DNA from: Bordetella genomosp. 12 | GTDB lineage: Bacteria > Pseudomonadota > Gammaproteobacteria > Burkholderiales > Burkholderiaceae_B | Assembly (NCBI RefSeq): GCF_002261355.1 | Contig: NZ_NEVU01000003.1 | Location: forward strand, 806,001 to 870,000 | Direction: 5' to 3' | DNA: 64,000 nucleotides | Shown: positions 32,620 to 41,986 of the stretch, in pieces | Position numbering within the stretch: the first letter of the stretch is position 1 | Layout: the number at the start of each line of letters is the position of its first letter | Notes under the pieces: model-generated | Told to the model about the DNA's origin: nothing | Databases searched by the model: none | The model's input: the letters and a program-made list of their open reading frames with translations, nothing else | Program-made: the position numbers and the translations under genes

Positions 32620-35079
32620 ATGACTGCTGCCGCCACCCTCGCCGTGGATGAACGGCGGGTTTCGCGCTACCTGCCCTATTCCCACCACGTCACCGATCAG
32701 ATCATCGCCTGCGACAACCACGAGTACCTGGCCGTCATCAAGGTGGCGGGCCGTGCGCCCGACGCCTACGCGCAAGCCGAACTGAAAGACTGGATCGAAG
32801 CCCTGCATAACGTGCTGCGCGGCCTGCCCATGGGTTCCATCGGTCTTTATTCCCATATCGTTCGCCGCCGTGTCACGGAATACCCCGAAAGCACTTTCAG
32901 TCAACCCTTCGCCGCACAGTTTGACGCTGCTTACCGCGCTACGTTCGACGTCTCAGGCCTGATGGTCAACGATTTGTACCTGACCGTTCTGGTTCACCCG
33001 GTGCAGGATCCCGTCCTTGGCACATTCGCCAGCCTGGAGAAAGCGGACGCCCAACGCATCGCGCACTGGCAGGCGGAATCCATCGAGCGCCTGGACAGCA
33101 TACTGCGCACCCTGACGGCGGGCCTGTACCGCTATGACCCGCACACCCTGAGAATCGTAGATCGCAAGGGGTTCGCGTTCAGTGAAACCGCTGAGTTTCT
33201 GAGCTTTCTTCTGTCTGGTCGGCATCGGCCTGTGCCGGTCAGCCGGGAGCGTCTGCGCGATACCCTGCCCTACGCCAGACCAATTTTCGGCCGCCACGGC
33301 GAACTGGGTGAACTACGCACCGTCGCCGACTCGCGCCTATTCGGCATGATGGAACTGCGCGACTACCCCGAAGCCAGCAAACCCGGTCACCTTGACCGGC
33401 TGCTGGGCCTGCCACATGAGTTTGTGCTCACCCAATCATGGGGCAGCCATACCGGAGCCGCTGCCAAGAAACTGGTCAAGAAGCATCACAAGCTGCTGGT
33501 CGATTCGGGCGACGATGCCGACAGCCAAATCAGCCAACTGACCAAGGCGATGGACGACCTGACCTCCAGCCGCCTGGGCCTGGGCGACCATCACGCCACC
33601 GTGCTGATCTACGGCGATACCGCCGAAGGCGTGCGCCAGGCACTGGCTCATACCGCAACAGCCCTGGCCGAGGACGCCGTCGGCTTCAGGCCGCTGGAAC
33701 GGGCACTGGAAGCCGGGTTCTGGGCGCAACTGCCTGGCAACTGGCACTGGCGACCGCGCCCTGTGCCCATCACCTCGCTCAACTTCCTGTGCTTTTCCAG
33801 CCTGCACAACCAACTGACCGGCAAGCCGGCAGGCAACCCCTGGGGGCCGGCCGTCACTCTGCTCAAGACGCAAACAGGCAGCCCGTTCTTTTTCAACTTC
33901 CATGCGTCCATCGAAGACCTCGATGAAACCGGCAAGCGCCGGCCGGGCAACACCATGATTATCGGCATGACCGGCACCGGCAAGACCGTGCTGCAGGGCA
34001 TGCTGCTTACTCAGGCGCAGAAGTTTGGTGCTACGTGCGTCGTCTGGGATAAGGATCAGGGGATGCAAGTGCTCATCATGGCGCTGCGCGGCCGGTACTT
34101 CAATATTCGCCTGGGTGAAGCAACCGGCTGGAATCCGTTTCAGATGGAGCCCACCAAGGGCAATGTCGCGTTCATGGTGCGTCTGGTGGTATGGCTGGCT
34201 GAGCGCCGGGGCGAAGCGGTCAGCACGCGCCAACATGCCGACATCAGCCAGGCCGTGCAGCAGCTGACCACACTCATCGACCGGGAAGCCCGCACCCTCT
34301 CGACGCTGAACACGCTGCTGCCTAACCCCTACAGCGAGGATGACAGCGCCAGCACCATTCACGCCCGGCTGGCCCCCTGGTGCCAGGGCGGGGAATACGG
34401 CTGGCTGTTCGACAACCCTGCCGACGAACTGAGTCTGGCCAGCGACGGCGGCGCACCTGCCATCTTCGGTTTTGACCTCACCGAGCTGCTGGACGATGAC
34501 GCGGTACGCGGCGCGGCCACCATGTATCTGAAGCACCGCATCGACGCGCTGCACGATGGCCGCCGCATCATCAACCTGTACGACGAGTGCCAGCACCCGT
34601 TGAAAGACCGCCATTTTCAGGAGGACATGCAAGACGCCAGCCGCACCATTCGCAAGAAAAACGGCGTGCTGGCTTTCGCCACCCAGGAACCTGGCGCCAT
34701 CACGGAAAACTCGGTCGGCCCATCGCTAGTGCAGCAGACAGCCACCTTAATTCTGCTGCCTAACCCCAAGGCTCGTGCCCGCGATTACATCGAAGGCTTC
34801 GGCCTGACCGCCGCCGAGTTCGAGCTTCTGAAAACGCTGGGCGAGGCCAGCCGCAAGTTTCTGGTCAAGCAAGGCTCCAGCGTCACCGTCGCCCAGTTGG
34901 ACTTATCCGGCTGCGACGACGAACTGCTGGTGTTCTCCGGCAGCCCCGACATGGCCGAGATTGCAGAACAAGCCGTTGCCCAGGCCGGGCCGGACCCCGC
35001 CGCCTGGTTGCCTGTCTATCTCGATAACGTTCGGCAAAGCCGCCGGAGCACGGCCACCGCGCAGAGAGACCATCTATGA
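32620..35079 (+). CDS. virB4: VirB4 ATPase of the type IV secretion system
   Basis: 819 residues, full length. The N-terminal domain has the usual LPYSHHVTDQIIACDNHEYLA opening. Walker A GMTGTGKT lies at about 449-456, Walker B region IINLYDECQHPL at about 650, and the later FATQEPGAITEN is the sensor-like motif. It energises pilus biogenesis and substrate passage. Its last four bases overlap the next gene (ATGA). Confidence 0.95.
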   Translation: MTAAATLAVDERRVSRYLPYSHHVTDQIIACDNHEYLAVIKVAGRAPDAYAQAELKDWIEALHNVLRGLPMGSIGLYSHIVRRRVTEYPESTFSQPFAAQFDAAYRATFDVSGLMVNDLYLTVLVHPVQDPVLGTFASLEKADAQRIAHWQAESIERLDSILRTLTAGLYRYDPHTLRIVDRKGFAFSETAEFLSFLLSGRHRPVPVSRERLRDTLPYARPIFGRHGELGELRTVADSRLFGMMELRDYPEASKPGHLDRLLGLPHEFVLTQSWGSHTGAAAKKLVKKHHKLLVDSGDDADSQISQLTKAMDDLTSSRLGLGDHHATVLIYGDTAEGVRQALAHTATALAEDAVGFRPLERALEAGFWAQLPGNWHWRPRPVPITSLNFLCFSSLHNQLTGKPAGNPWGPAVTLLKTQTGSPFFFNFHASIEDLDETGKRRPGNTMIIGMTGTGKTVLQGMLLTQAQKFGATCVVWDKDQGMQVLIMALRGRYFNIRLGEATGWNPFQMEPTKGNVAFMVRLVVWLAERRGEAVSTRQHADISQAVQQLTTLIDREARTLSTLNTLLPNPYSEDDSASTIHARLAPWCQGGEYGWLFDNPADELSLASDGGAPAIFGFDLTELLDDDAVRGAATMYLKHRIDALHDGRRIINLYDECQHPLKDRHFQEDMQDASRTIRKKNGVLAFATQEPGAITENSVGPSLVQQTATLILLPNPKARARDYIEGFGLTAAEFELLKTLGEASRKFLVKQGSSVTVAQLDLSGCDDELLVFSGSPDMAEIAEQAVAQAGPDPAAWLPVYLDNVRQSRRSTATAQRDHL

Positions 35080-35624
35080 AACAAACCACCCGCGACCGGG
35101 CCAAAGATCGCGCCACGCTTGAAGGCAGGCAGCGACAGACACAAGCCCGCGACGATCTACAAGCTGTCAAGGATCAGGACTTCTATGCCCGCCTGGGACT
35201 GGAAGCCCCGGATACCCACCCACCGGAGGATGCCTTCATCGTCTCTATCCATGCCGAACACTGGACGCATGAAAACCTCGCGGCAGGCGAAACCCATACC
35301 CGAGACATCGAACTGGACCGCGTTACCTTTAATGCTGATGAACTGGTGCGTCACGCACGGGATTACGGCATTTCTGAACCCTCGTGCAACGACCCACGGA
35401 CGACGCCGGAGATATGGTTTCGCTCCACGTTCCCAAGCGAAGATCGTGCCTATTTTGAGCAAGGTGTGCACAAGTATTACAGCCTGTATGTGCACAAATT
35501 GAATGGCCAACCGCCCAACCCGCATGATTATCAACGGATCGCCGATCTGATCGGCGTGCGCTTCGATCACGCGCTAGACCTGACTTACAGGGTGGAACAA
35601 GAGGGACCAGACCTATGCCCATAG
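35076..35624 (+). CDS. Unknown protein encoded between virB4 and virB5
   Basis: 182 residues, charged and without signal peptide or membrane segment, so probably cytoplasmic. It starts MKQTTRDRAKDRATLEGRQR; the middle reads FIVSIHAEHWTHENLAAGE and the end LTYRVEQEGPDL. I recognise no family. It overlaps virB4 by ATGA and the next gene by 10 bp, so it is translated with the secretion genes and may serve transfer regulation or entry exclusion. Function cannot be read from sequence. Confidence 0.65.
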   Translation: MKQTTRDRAKDRATLEGRQRQTQARDDLQAVKDQDFYARLGLEAPDTHPPEDAFIVSIHAEHWTHENLAAGETHTRDIELDRVTFNADELVRHARDYGISEPSCNDPRTTPEIWFRSTFPSEDRAYFEQGVHKYYSLYVHKLNGQPPNPHDYQRIADLIGVRFDHALDLTYRVEQEGPDLCP

Positions 35625-35806
35625 ACACCCAAAACCCTCGACGCAGCCCCACGCCCGATGAAGCCGCAGGCAAGGCCTGGTGGAACATTCTGAAACCTTT
35701 GGAGCGTGCCTACTGGCTTACAAAGGTCGGAGCCGCTTGCAGCGTGGCTGACGCCTGGGCAGCGTGCAAGCGCAGCCAGACTCATCCCAATAACCGCTCA
35801 CCGTAG
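35615..35806 (+). CDS. Small unknown protein in the virB operon
   Basis: 63 residues (MPIDTQNPRRSPTPDEAAGK, WWNILKPLERAYWLTKVGAA, ending in HPNNRSP). One amphipathic aromatic-rich helix with two cysteines; no clear signal or membrane span. It overlaps the gene before by 10 bp and is followed 9 bp later by a lipoprotein gene. Coding is supported by position and coupling, not by similarity. Confidence 0.5.
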   Translation: MPIDTQNPRRSPTPDEAAGKAWWNILKPLERAYWLTKVGAACSVADAWAACKRSQTHPNNRSP

Positions 35807-35815
35807 GAAGACCCC

Positions 35816-36199
35816 ATGAATCGAAGGTATTTCATCACCGCTGCCGGCGCAGCCATCCTGCTGACCGTCCTGGCCGGATGCAAGACGGAGCCGGACGGTG
35901 GGAAATTTCTTGGGTACTGGAAATCAGATAGCAAATATGACCCTGATGCTATCCATATCACACGTAACGGCGACAGTTTTCTCTTTACCGTTGTAACCAA
36001 GGATCCGTTTGGCGGCGGCTATCAGGCTCACAAGCTGCCCGGCAAACTGGAAGGATCAGACAACATCTTGATTGTCGGCGATAAGCAGATTGCCTACGAC
36101 GAAGCTGCCGACCTCATCGTTTCAGACCAGATGAAAGCGCATCGCGCCACTGAAGCTGAGTATCTGGCTATTGCTCAGCAGGCTGACGCCACCCCCTGA
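35816..36199 (+). CDS. Lipoprotein in the virB operon
   Basis: 127 residues. MNRRYFITAAGAAILLTVLAGCK has a twin-Arg-like start and a clear lipobox LAGC. The mature part is small and beta-rich (GGKFLGYWKSDSKYDPDAIHITRN, DNILIVGDKQIAYD). Position between virB4 and virB5 is where many conjugative systems encode entry-exclusion lipoproteins, and that is my best guess. It is not the VirB7 of the core complex, which is found at 37992. Confidence 0.7.
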   Translation: MNRRYFITAAGAAILLTVLAGCKTEPDGGKFLGYWKSDSKYDPDAIHITRNGDSFLFTVVTKDPFGGGYQAHKLPGKLEGSDNILIVGDKQIAYDEAADLIVSDQMKAHRATEAEYLAIAQQADATP

Positions 36200-36238
36200 T
36201 CTCTGCGCCCTAAGGCGCATTCCCTCGGAGTTCTTCCC

Positions 36239-36943
36239 ATGACACGCTGCAAGTTTCTTACGGCGGGCATAGTGCTGTCCGCCACATTCCTGAACCCCGC
36301 ACATGCCAGCGGTATTCCTACGGTAGATGCGGCCACGATTGCCCAATTGCAGGAGCAATTACTAACCGCCCGCGACCAGTTGGCGAATTTGACTGAACAG
36401 CTCGCCACCGCGAAAGATCAGTTGGCCGCTTTCACGCAATCCCGTGGGTACGGCAATCTGGCCAATGATTACGACATCCGCAACCAGCTTCGTGCCGCCC
36501 TGCCTTCCAACGCCAACGACCTTCTGAACCGCACCGGCAGTTCAGGTTTGACTGGCGATGTGTCACGCATTACAGACGATGTACTGGCCCCTGTGAATTT
36601 TCAGGAGGATCGCCAGGCGCTCTCAAAGCAAGCGCTGAACATTGAGGCTACTGCCAAGGCCATGAGCGAGCGCGCTTATAACTCCATGACACAGAGACTA
36701 TCCAATGTAGATTCACTACAAGACAAGATCAACCACACTACCAACCCGAAGGAAATCGCCGAACTCCAGGCCCGAATCCAAATCGAGCAAGCCAATATTG
36801 CGGCAGAACAGACCCGTATTCAGCTTGCCGCCCAGCAACTGGAAGCGGAGCGAAACCTGCTGCAAGCCAGGGCGGAACGGGTATACGGCGGCTGGTTCGG
36901 GAATAATGACGCAACTGGCGAAGCCGCCGGAAGCGAAAGGTAA
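36239..36943 (+). CDS. virB5: VirB5 minor pilin
   Basis: 234 residues with a signal peptide (to AHAS). GIPTVDAATIAQLQEQLLTARDQLANLTEQL begins a long helical coiled-coil domain. The central GYGNLANDYDIRNQLRAALP is commonly seen in VirB5/TrbJ-like proteins. Located at the pilus tip, involved in contact with recipients. Confidence 0.88.
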   Translation: MTRCKFLTAGIVLSATFLNPAHASGIPTVDAATIAQLQEQLLTARDQLANLTEQLATAKDQLAAFTQSRGYGNLANDYDIRNQLRAALPSNANDLLNRTGSSGLTGDVSRITDDVLAPVNFQEDRQALSKQALNIEATAKAMSERAYNSMTQRLSNVDSLQDKINHTTNPKEIAELQARIQIEQANIAAEQTRIQLAAQQLEAERNLLQARAERVYGGWFGNNDATGEAAGSER

Positions 36944-36952
36944 GGCCACATC

Positions 36953-37903
36953 ATGTCTGGCCTGACCCCATCCGTAACCCCGCCTTCCGCGCCCAGCGAT
37001 GTTGCCCAATGGGTCATGACTCAGACAGAAAACACACTGAGCGATGCCATCAACGACCCGATGCAGGCGCTGTTTGAAGCCCTTATGCCGATGATAGTCG
37101 TGGGACTCACGCTACAGTTCGTGGTGTACGCCTTTGCTCTCATGCACGGTCAAAGCAATATGACGGTCACGGAGTTCTTCCGCAAGGCCATCCTCGTAGC
37201 CATTACAGCGATGATTTTTGGTGTCGGAGGGCTATACCAGAACGACATTGCCAAGACGATGATCGCGCTACCTGACGACATTACTCAGGTCGCAATCAGT
37301 AGCGGCAGCGTGGCCGAAGAAGTGGACAAACTACAAACCGAGACAGGAAAAGCCTCCAATGCCATGATGGGGAAGGGGCAGGACGCTTGGTACAACGTCC
37401 TGCCCTCCACCAAAGAAATGCTGGTCAGCCTGCTGGCGACGATGGTCCGGATCAATGCGGCCATACTCGGCAGCATCATCATGGTCATTGTCGTAGTGTG
37501 TAAAGTCGGCATGGCGCTTGTCGTGGCCTCTGGCCCTATCTTCATAGCAGCCACACTGTTTGAGCCGACCAAACCGCTTTTCAACAGCTGGGTTTCACAA
37601 GCCTTGAATTTCATATTCCTGGCGCTTTTGGCTGGCCTGATATTCGGGCTGATTCTGCAACTGAATATCCAGCTTATCCGCATGATTGCCGACCAGATAA
37701 ATGGTGGAGCCAAGGACATTCTCGGACTTTTCGGAGCGCAGCTTCTGGTAGGTGTCGCCAGTCTCGTAATCATGGTCATGATTCCCGGCCTCGCCGCCGG
37801 TCTTTCCAACGGCTTCGGCGCTCAGCTTGGCATCGGCACCGCTGCACGTGGCGCGTTTTCCATCATGAGACTGCGCAGCATGCTTCGACTACGCGGCAAA
37901 TAA
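36953..37903 (+). CDS. virB6: VirB6/TrbL inner membrane channel component
   Basis: 316 residues with five to seven hydrophobic helices: ALMPMIVVGLTLQFVVYAFAL, AILVAITAMIFGVGGLY, AAILGSIIMVIVVVCKV, MALVVASGPIFIAATLF, and a C-terminal pair ending in LVIMVMIPGLAAGLS. The AALILxSIIM-like stretch and the conserved Trp-containing SWVSQALNFIFLALL are typical of VirB6. Forms the inner-membrane channel. Confidence 0.92.
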   Translation: MSGLTPSVTPPSAPSDVAQWVMTQTENTLSDAINDPMQALFEALMPMIVVGLTLQFVVYAFALMHGQSNMTVTEFFRKAILVAITAMIFGVGGLYQNDIAKTMIALPDDITQVAISSGSVAEEVDKLQTETGKASNAMMGKGQDAWYNVLPSTKEMLVSLLATMVRINAAILGSIIMVIVVVCKVGMALVVASGPIFIAATLFEPTKPLFNSWVSQALNFIFLALLAGLIFGLILQLNIQLIRMIADQINGGAKDILGLFGAQLLVGVASLVIMVMIPGLAAGLSNGFGAQLGIGTAARGAFSIMRLRSMLRLRGK

Positions 37904-37991
37904 ACCAACCACCTGTTGGCCTACGCCGGGCCGATTCAGCCCTTTTCCCATTCCATCCTTCTGCCAGCCCGGCAGGACAGGAGCCTTTCCC

Positions 37992-38132
37992 ATGCAAAAA
38001 CTCTTTGCCGCCCTGGCGCTGGCCGGGCTGTTGGCTGGCTGCGCCTTCCACGCGCCTCAGGCGCCCCAACCCGCTGATGCGCCCCGCATTCCGGTCAACG
38101 CCACGCCACCCCCGCTTACCCAAGGAGTCTGA
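37992..38132 (+). CDS. virB7: VirB7-like small lipoprotein
   Basis: 46 residues, too short for usual cut-offs but clear. MQKLFAALALAGLLAGCAF has a lipobox LAGC, followed by a Pro-rich tail (QAPQPADAPRIPVNATPPPL). Size, lipobox and place between virB6 and virB8 are those of VirB7, which pairs with VirB9 in the outer membrane core complex. Stop TGA at 38130, three bases before virB8. Confidence 0.85.
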   Translation: MQKLFAALALAGLLAGCAFHAPQAPQPADAPRIPVNATPPPLTQGV

Positions 38133-38135
38133 GCC

Positions 38136-38822
38136 GTGTCAGAAGCCCTTAAATCCGAAGACATCGCCGCCTGGCTGGAGCAGTCGCGCGGCCTGGAGCG
38201 CGACCACCTCGGCGAATTGGTTAAAAGCCGCAAACGTGCCTGGCAAGTTGCCATGGGGGCGGGCCTCATCGCCTTCGCGTCCGTCCTGGCCGTGGCCGGA
38301 CTTACCCCTTTAAAGCAGCCGCCGCAAATGTATGTGGTGCGGGTCGATAATGCCACCGGCGCCATCGAGCATGTCAGCACCCTGGGCCAGCCCATGGAAG
38401 ACTACGGCCAGCGCATCGCCAAGTATTTCCTGAACGCCTATGTGCTGAACTGCGAAAGCTACAGTTGGCAAACCATACAGGAGCAATTCGACACTTGCGC
38501 TCTGCTGTCTTCCCCGCCTATCCAGACGCAATACGGCCAGCGGTTTGAAGGGCCGGATGCCGTCACCACGCGTCTGGGTACTCTAAGCACGGTCGATGTG
38601 CAGGTTCATTCCATCACCCTTGGGGCCAACCAGTCGGCCATTGTCCGGTTCACCAAGGCAGAACGGGAAGTCAGCACTGGCAACATCACCAAGGTCAGGC
38701 ACTTGATCGCCACCATGGCCTATCAGTACGCCGATGTGCCGCTCACAGAAGAGGTCGCCCGCCGCAACCCGCTGGGTTTTCAGGTCATGCGCTACGACCT
38801 GGCCGCCGACCTGTCGCGCTGA
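38136..38822 (+). CDS. virB8: VirB8 inner membrane assembly factor
   Basis: 228 residues, GTG start. A cytoplasmic N-terminus, one membrane span (AWQVAMGAGLIAFASVLAVAGL) and an NTF2-like periplasmic domain from about 65, with PPQMYVVRVDNATGAIEHV and YVLNCESYSWQTIQEQFD. Bridges the inner membrane and core complexes. Confidence 0.93.
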   Translation: MSEALKSEDIAAWLEQSRGLERDHLGELVKSRKRAWQVAMGAGLIAFASVLAVAGLTPLKQPPQMYVVRVDNATGAIEHVSTLGQPMEDYGQRIAKYFLNAYVLNCESYSWQTIQEQFDTCALLSSPPIQTQYGQRFEGPDAVTTRLGTLSTVDVQVHSITLGANQSAIVRFTKAEREVSTGNITKVRHLIATMAYQYADVPLTEEVARRNPLGFQVMRYDLAADLSR

Positions 38823-38850
38823 ACCCCGACAAGGATCAGAAGGAATCCCC

Positions 38851-39723
38851 ATGTTTGAACACCTCCTTACCCGGCAGGCGCTGGCGCTACTGCTGTGCCT
38901 GTCCTTGCCTGTCAGCGCCCTGGCGCTGGAGAATCCGCGTTCTTCGCGGCTCGATCATCGCGTGCGCTATGTGAACTACAACCCCGCTGATGTAATCCAG
39001 CTTGATGCCGTCATCGGCGTGGCCACGCACATCATGCTGGAACCCGGCGAAAGCTACCTCTATCATGTCTTTGGCGACAGCCAGGCCTATGCCTTCACCC
39101 ACAAGAACAATCATCTGTTCTTCAAACCGACGGCAGAGGATGCCGACACCAATCTCATCGTCATCACCGACCGGCGCGATTACAGCTTCAGGCTTTCCTA
39201 CAGCGACAACCGCAGCGCGCCCGCGCTTTACAAGCTGGTGATCCGATACCCGGAAGTACAGGCCCGGCAACGCGCCCAGGCGGCGCAAAAAGCCGCCGTT
39301 GAACGCGCTCTGCAAACCGCTGGCAATCCCACGAACTGGATGGCCTACACCCGTAGCGGCGATGCAGCCATCGCCCCGGTACACGCTTGGGACGATGGGC
39401 GTCAGACCTGGCTGCAATTCGCCCCGGAAGCCGACATTCCCACCGTGTACCGCGTCACCCCCGACGGCCAGGAAGTCATCACCAACCACCACATGGCCGA
39501 TGAGCGCACCATGGTTCTACATCGCACTGCTGCCCGCTGGCACCTGCGCCTGGGCAATCAAGTGCTGGCCATCCACAACGACGCCTACGGCGTGACACCC
39601 GTACCCGCCCATACCGGCACCGCCTCACCGGCAGTACGCCGCAACGTGAAGGGCGCCACTGCAAAGCAACCCTCAGCCGCTGCGCCCGTGCCCACGCTGC
39701 GCATCCGTGAAGTCACGCAATGA
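38851..39723 (+). CDS. virB9: VirB9 core complex protein
   Basis: 290 residues from ATG 38851 (AGAAGGAATCCCC upstream). Signal peptide to ALALE, then DHRVRYVNYNPADVIQLDAVIG and ITDRRDYSFRLSYSDN, both typical of VirB9/CagX N-terminal domains; the C-terminal domain has VYRVTPDGQEVITNHHMAD. Forms the outer membrane ring with VirB7 and VirB10. Confidence 0.94.
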   Translation: MFEHLLTRQALALLLCLSLPVSALALENPRSSRLDHRVRYVNYNPADVIQLDAVIGVATHIMLEPGESYLYHVFGDSQAYAFTHKNNHLFFKPTAEDADTNLIVITDRRDYSFRLSYSDNRSAPALYKLVIRYPEVQARQRAQAAQKAAVERALQTAGNPTNWMAYTRSGDAAIAPVHAWDDGRQTWLQFAPEADIPTVYRVTPDGQEVITNHHMADERTMVLHRTAARWHLRLGNQVLAIHNDAYGVTPVPAHTGTASPAVRRNVKGATAKQPSAAAPVPTLRIREVTQ

Positions 39724-39733
39724 AGGAATCCCC

Positions 39734-40867
39734 ATGACGGATAAAGAACACGGCCCAGCCCAGGCATCCCCGCCACCGGATACGCACGCTGCTACCCCCG
39801 GCCTTGATCGCGACGCTCCGAATCTGGATGCCACCGGGCGCAGCGCCCCGCGCGGCGCCCGGGCCTTTCTCTGGCTCACCATACTGGTCGCCATCGCCGT
39901 GGCCGTCGGCGTGCTCCTAAAAGCCTGGGGCGGGGAACCCGGCGCAAAGGCCGATACCGGCCTAGAAGCGGATCAAAGCGGCATCACCAACCGCCTCAAA
40001 GCCCCAAAAGTGGAACGACCGGCACCTCCAGCCCCCTTGCCGCCACCGTTCCCCGAGCCTGCAGCCATCCCCCGCTATGCTGTTCCGCCATCGGCACCGG
40101 CTACACCGCCGCCTGTAGATGAAGTGGCCCAGCGTCGGCTTGCCAGCCCGCTGCAAGCGGGCGGCGCGGAAGGCGGTAGCACAGCAAGCAATCAGCCGAA
40201 TGGCCCCAACGGCCCCTACAGTGATGCAGGGCCGCTCGCCGATAAGCTGCGGCCCCTAGAACTAGCACCCTCCGTTGCCGGACAACTGGGCGACCGGAAC
40301 TTTCTGTTGACGCAAGGCACCATGATCGACTGTACCTTGCAGACGAAACTGGTCAGCACCCAGCCCGGCCTGCTGACTTGCCTGGCGACACACGATGTCA
40401 TGAGCGCCAATGGCAAGGTCAAGTTGATCGACGCAGGTACCAAGTTCACCGGTTATCAGTCCGGCGGCATCCAGCAGGGCCAGGCCCGCGCCTTCGTGAC
40501 ATGGAACCGGCTGGAAACCCCAACCGGCATCATCGTGGACCTGGCCTCGCCCGGCACCGGCCCGCTGGGCGAAGCCGGGCTGGACGGCCATATCGACAAT
40601 CATTTCTGGGAACGCTTCGGCAACGCCATCCTGCTGTCGCTGGTCGGCGACTTCGGCAACTGGGCTTCTAACAAGGGGCAATCCGGCAGCAACAACATCC
40701 GCTTCGACAACACCGCCGAAGGAGGCCAGGAAGCGGTCGCCAAAATCCTGGAAAGGTCTTTAGACATTCCCCCCACGCTTTACAAGAACCAGGGCGAACG
40801 TATCGGCATCATGGTCGCCCGCGATCTGGACTTCAGCCACGTCTATGAGCTCGAACCCATCCATTGA
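39734..40867 (+). CDS. virB10: VirB10 core complex protein
   Basis: 377 residues from ATG 39734. Cytoplasmic start, membrane span at about 42-62 (AFLWLTILVAIAVAVGVLL), Pro-rich stretch (PPAPLPPPFPEPAAIPRY) and a C-terminal TrbI/VirB10 beta-barrel (FLLTQGTMIDCTLQTKLVST, GTKFTGYQSGGIQQGQARAF, ending near RIGIMVARDLDF). Spans both membranes and senses ATP use. The last 23 bases overlap virB11. Confidence 0.95.
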   Translation: MTDKEHGPAQASPPPDTHAATPGLDRDAPNLDATGRSAPRGARAFLWLTILVAIAVAVGVLLKAWGGEPGAKADTGLEADQSGITNRLKAPKVERPAPPAPLPPPFPEPAAIPRYAVPPSAPATPPPVDEVAQRRLASPLQAGGAEGGSTASNQPNGPNGPYSDAGPLADKLRPLELAPSVAGQLGDRNFLLTQGTMIDCTLQTKLVSTQPGLLTCLATHDVMSANGKVKLIDAGTKFTGYQSGGIQQGQARAFVTWNRLETPTGIIVDLASPGTGPLGEAGLDGHIDNHFWERFGNAILLSLVGDFGNWASNKGQSGSNNIRFDNTAEGGQEAVAKILERSLDIPPTLYKNQGERIGIMVARDLDFSHVYELEPIH

Positions 40868-41864
40868 CCCCATTCCCTTTGACCGCGCCATTGCGGTACG
40901 TACCTTCCTGCGGCCTTTATCCCAGCATCTGGACGACCCCAACGTGACGGAAATCGCCATCGTGCGCGCTGGGGAACTCTATACCCGCGTGCGCGGAGCC
41001 TGGTTGCTGCATGACTGCCCGGCGCTGACTTACCCGCACCTGGAAGCGCTGGCTACCGCCCTGGCGGCCTACAACCACATGGCCCGCAGTCCCATCCAGT
41101 CGGTCATCCTGCCTGACGGCGAACGCGGCCAGATTGTGCAGCCCCCGGCCTGCATCGACGGCACCCTGGCCATCAATATCCGCAAGCATGCACAAGTTGC
41201 ACTATCCCTGGAGGAACTGCTAGCGCAAGGCGCGTTTACCGCTACCCAAGACGCTGACGCAGGCTACTCGGCGGCAGGCCTGTCGCCAACCGACCAGACG
41301 CTGATGTCACTCAAGGCCGACGGCGACCTCCCCGGCTTTCTTCATGAGGCGGTGCTGGCGCGCAAGAATCTGGTGATCACTGGCGCGACGGGCTCAGGTA
41401 AAACAACGTTTGCCCGCTCGCTCATCGACCGCGTGCCCGTCGATGAGCGGCTGGTGACCATTGAGGATGTGCATGAACTGATCCTGTCCCGGCACAGAAA
41501 CCGGGTACACCTCATGTATGGTGGGGCGCGCGGTCGCGTATCCGCCACCGAAAGCCTGGCCGCCTGCATGCGTTTGTCACCCGACAGAATCTTCCTGGCC
41601 GAACTGCGCGGCCCCGAAACCTGGGATTATCTGGCCGCACTCAACACCGGCCATCCAGGATCCGTCACCACCACCCACGCCAATGGCGCAGCCGACGCCT
41701 TTGACCGCCTGGCCATGCTGATAAAACAATCCCCCACCGGCGGCAATCTCGACCTGCCGACTATCCAGGCGTTTCTACGTCAGACCGTGGACATCGTGCT
41801 GCACTTTGAGCGCTTCCGCCTGAAAGAACTCTGGTTTGAGCCCAGGCGACAGACCAGCGCCTGA
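40845..41864 (+). CDS. virB11: VirB11 hexameric ATPase
   Basis: 339 residues. Walker A GATGSGKTTF at about 181-190; Asp box VTIEDVHEL; Walker B RIFLAELRGPETWDYL; His box TTTHANGAADAFDRLA. These are the classical four motifs of VirB11/TrbB traffic ATPases. The start overlaps virB10. It switches between pilus assembly and DNA translocation with VirB4 and the coupling protein. Confidence 0.95.
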   Translation: MSSNPSIDPIPFDRAIAVRTFLRPLSQHLDDPNVTEIAIVRAGELYTRVRGAWLLHDCPALTYPHLEALATALAAYNHMARSPIQSVILPDGERGQIVQPPACIDGTLAINIRKHAQVALSLEELLAQGAFTATQDADAGYSAAGLSPTDQTLMSLKADGDLPGFLHEAVLARKNLVITGATGSGKTTFARSLIDRVPVDERLVTIEDVHELILSRHRNRVHLMYGGARGRVSATESLAACMRLSPDRIFLAELRGPETWDYLAALNTGHPGSVTTTHANGAADAFDRLAMLIKQSPTGGNLDLPTIQAFLRQTVDIVLHFERFRLKELWFEPRRQTSA

Positions 41865-41986
41865 CAGAATTTCCCCTTTGTAGTGGCCTGGCTCATCTTG
41901 CCCGGTCGCCCCACCCCCTGAAACCCGTGTGAGGCGCTGCACACGTTCCAGGCGGGCCTTGCATGGGTTCGTCTGGAGCTTGCCCC

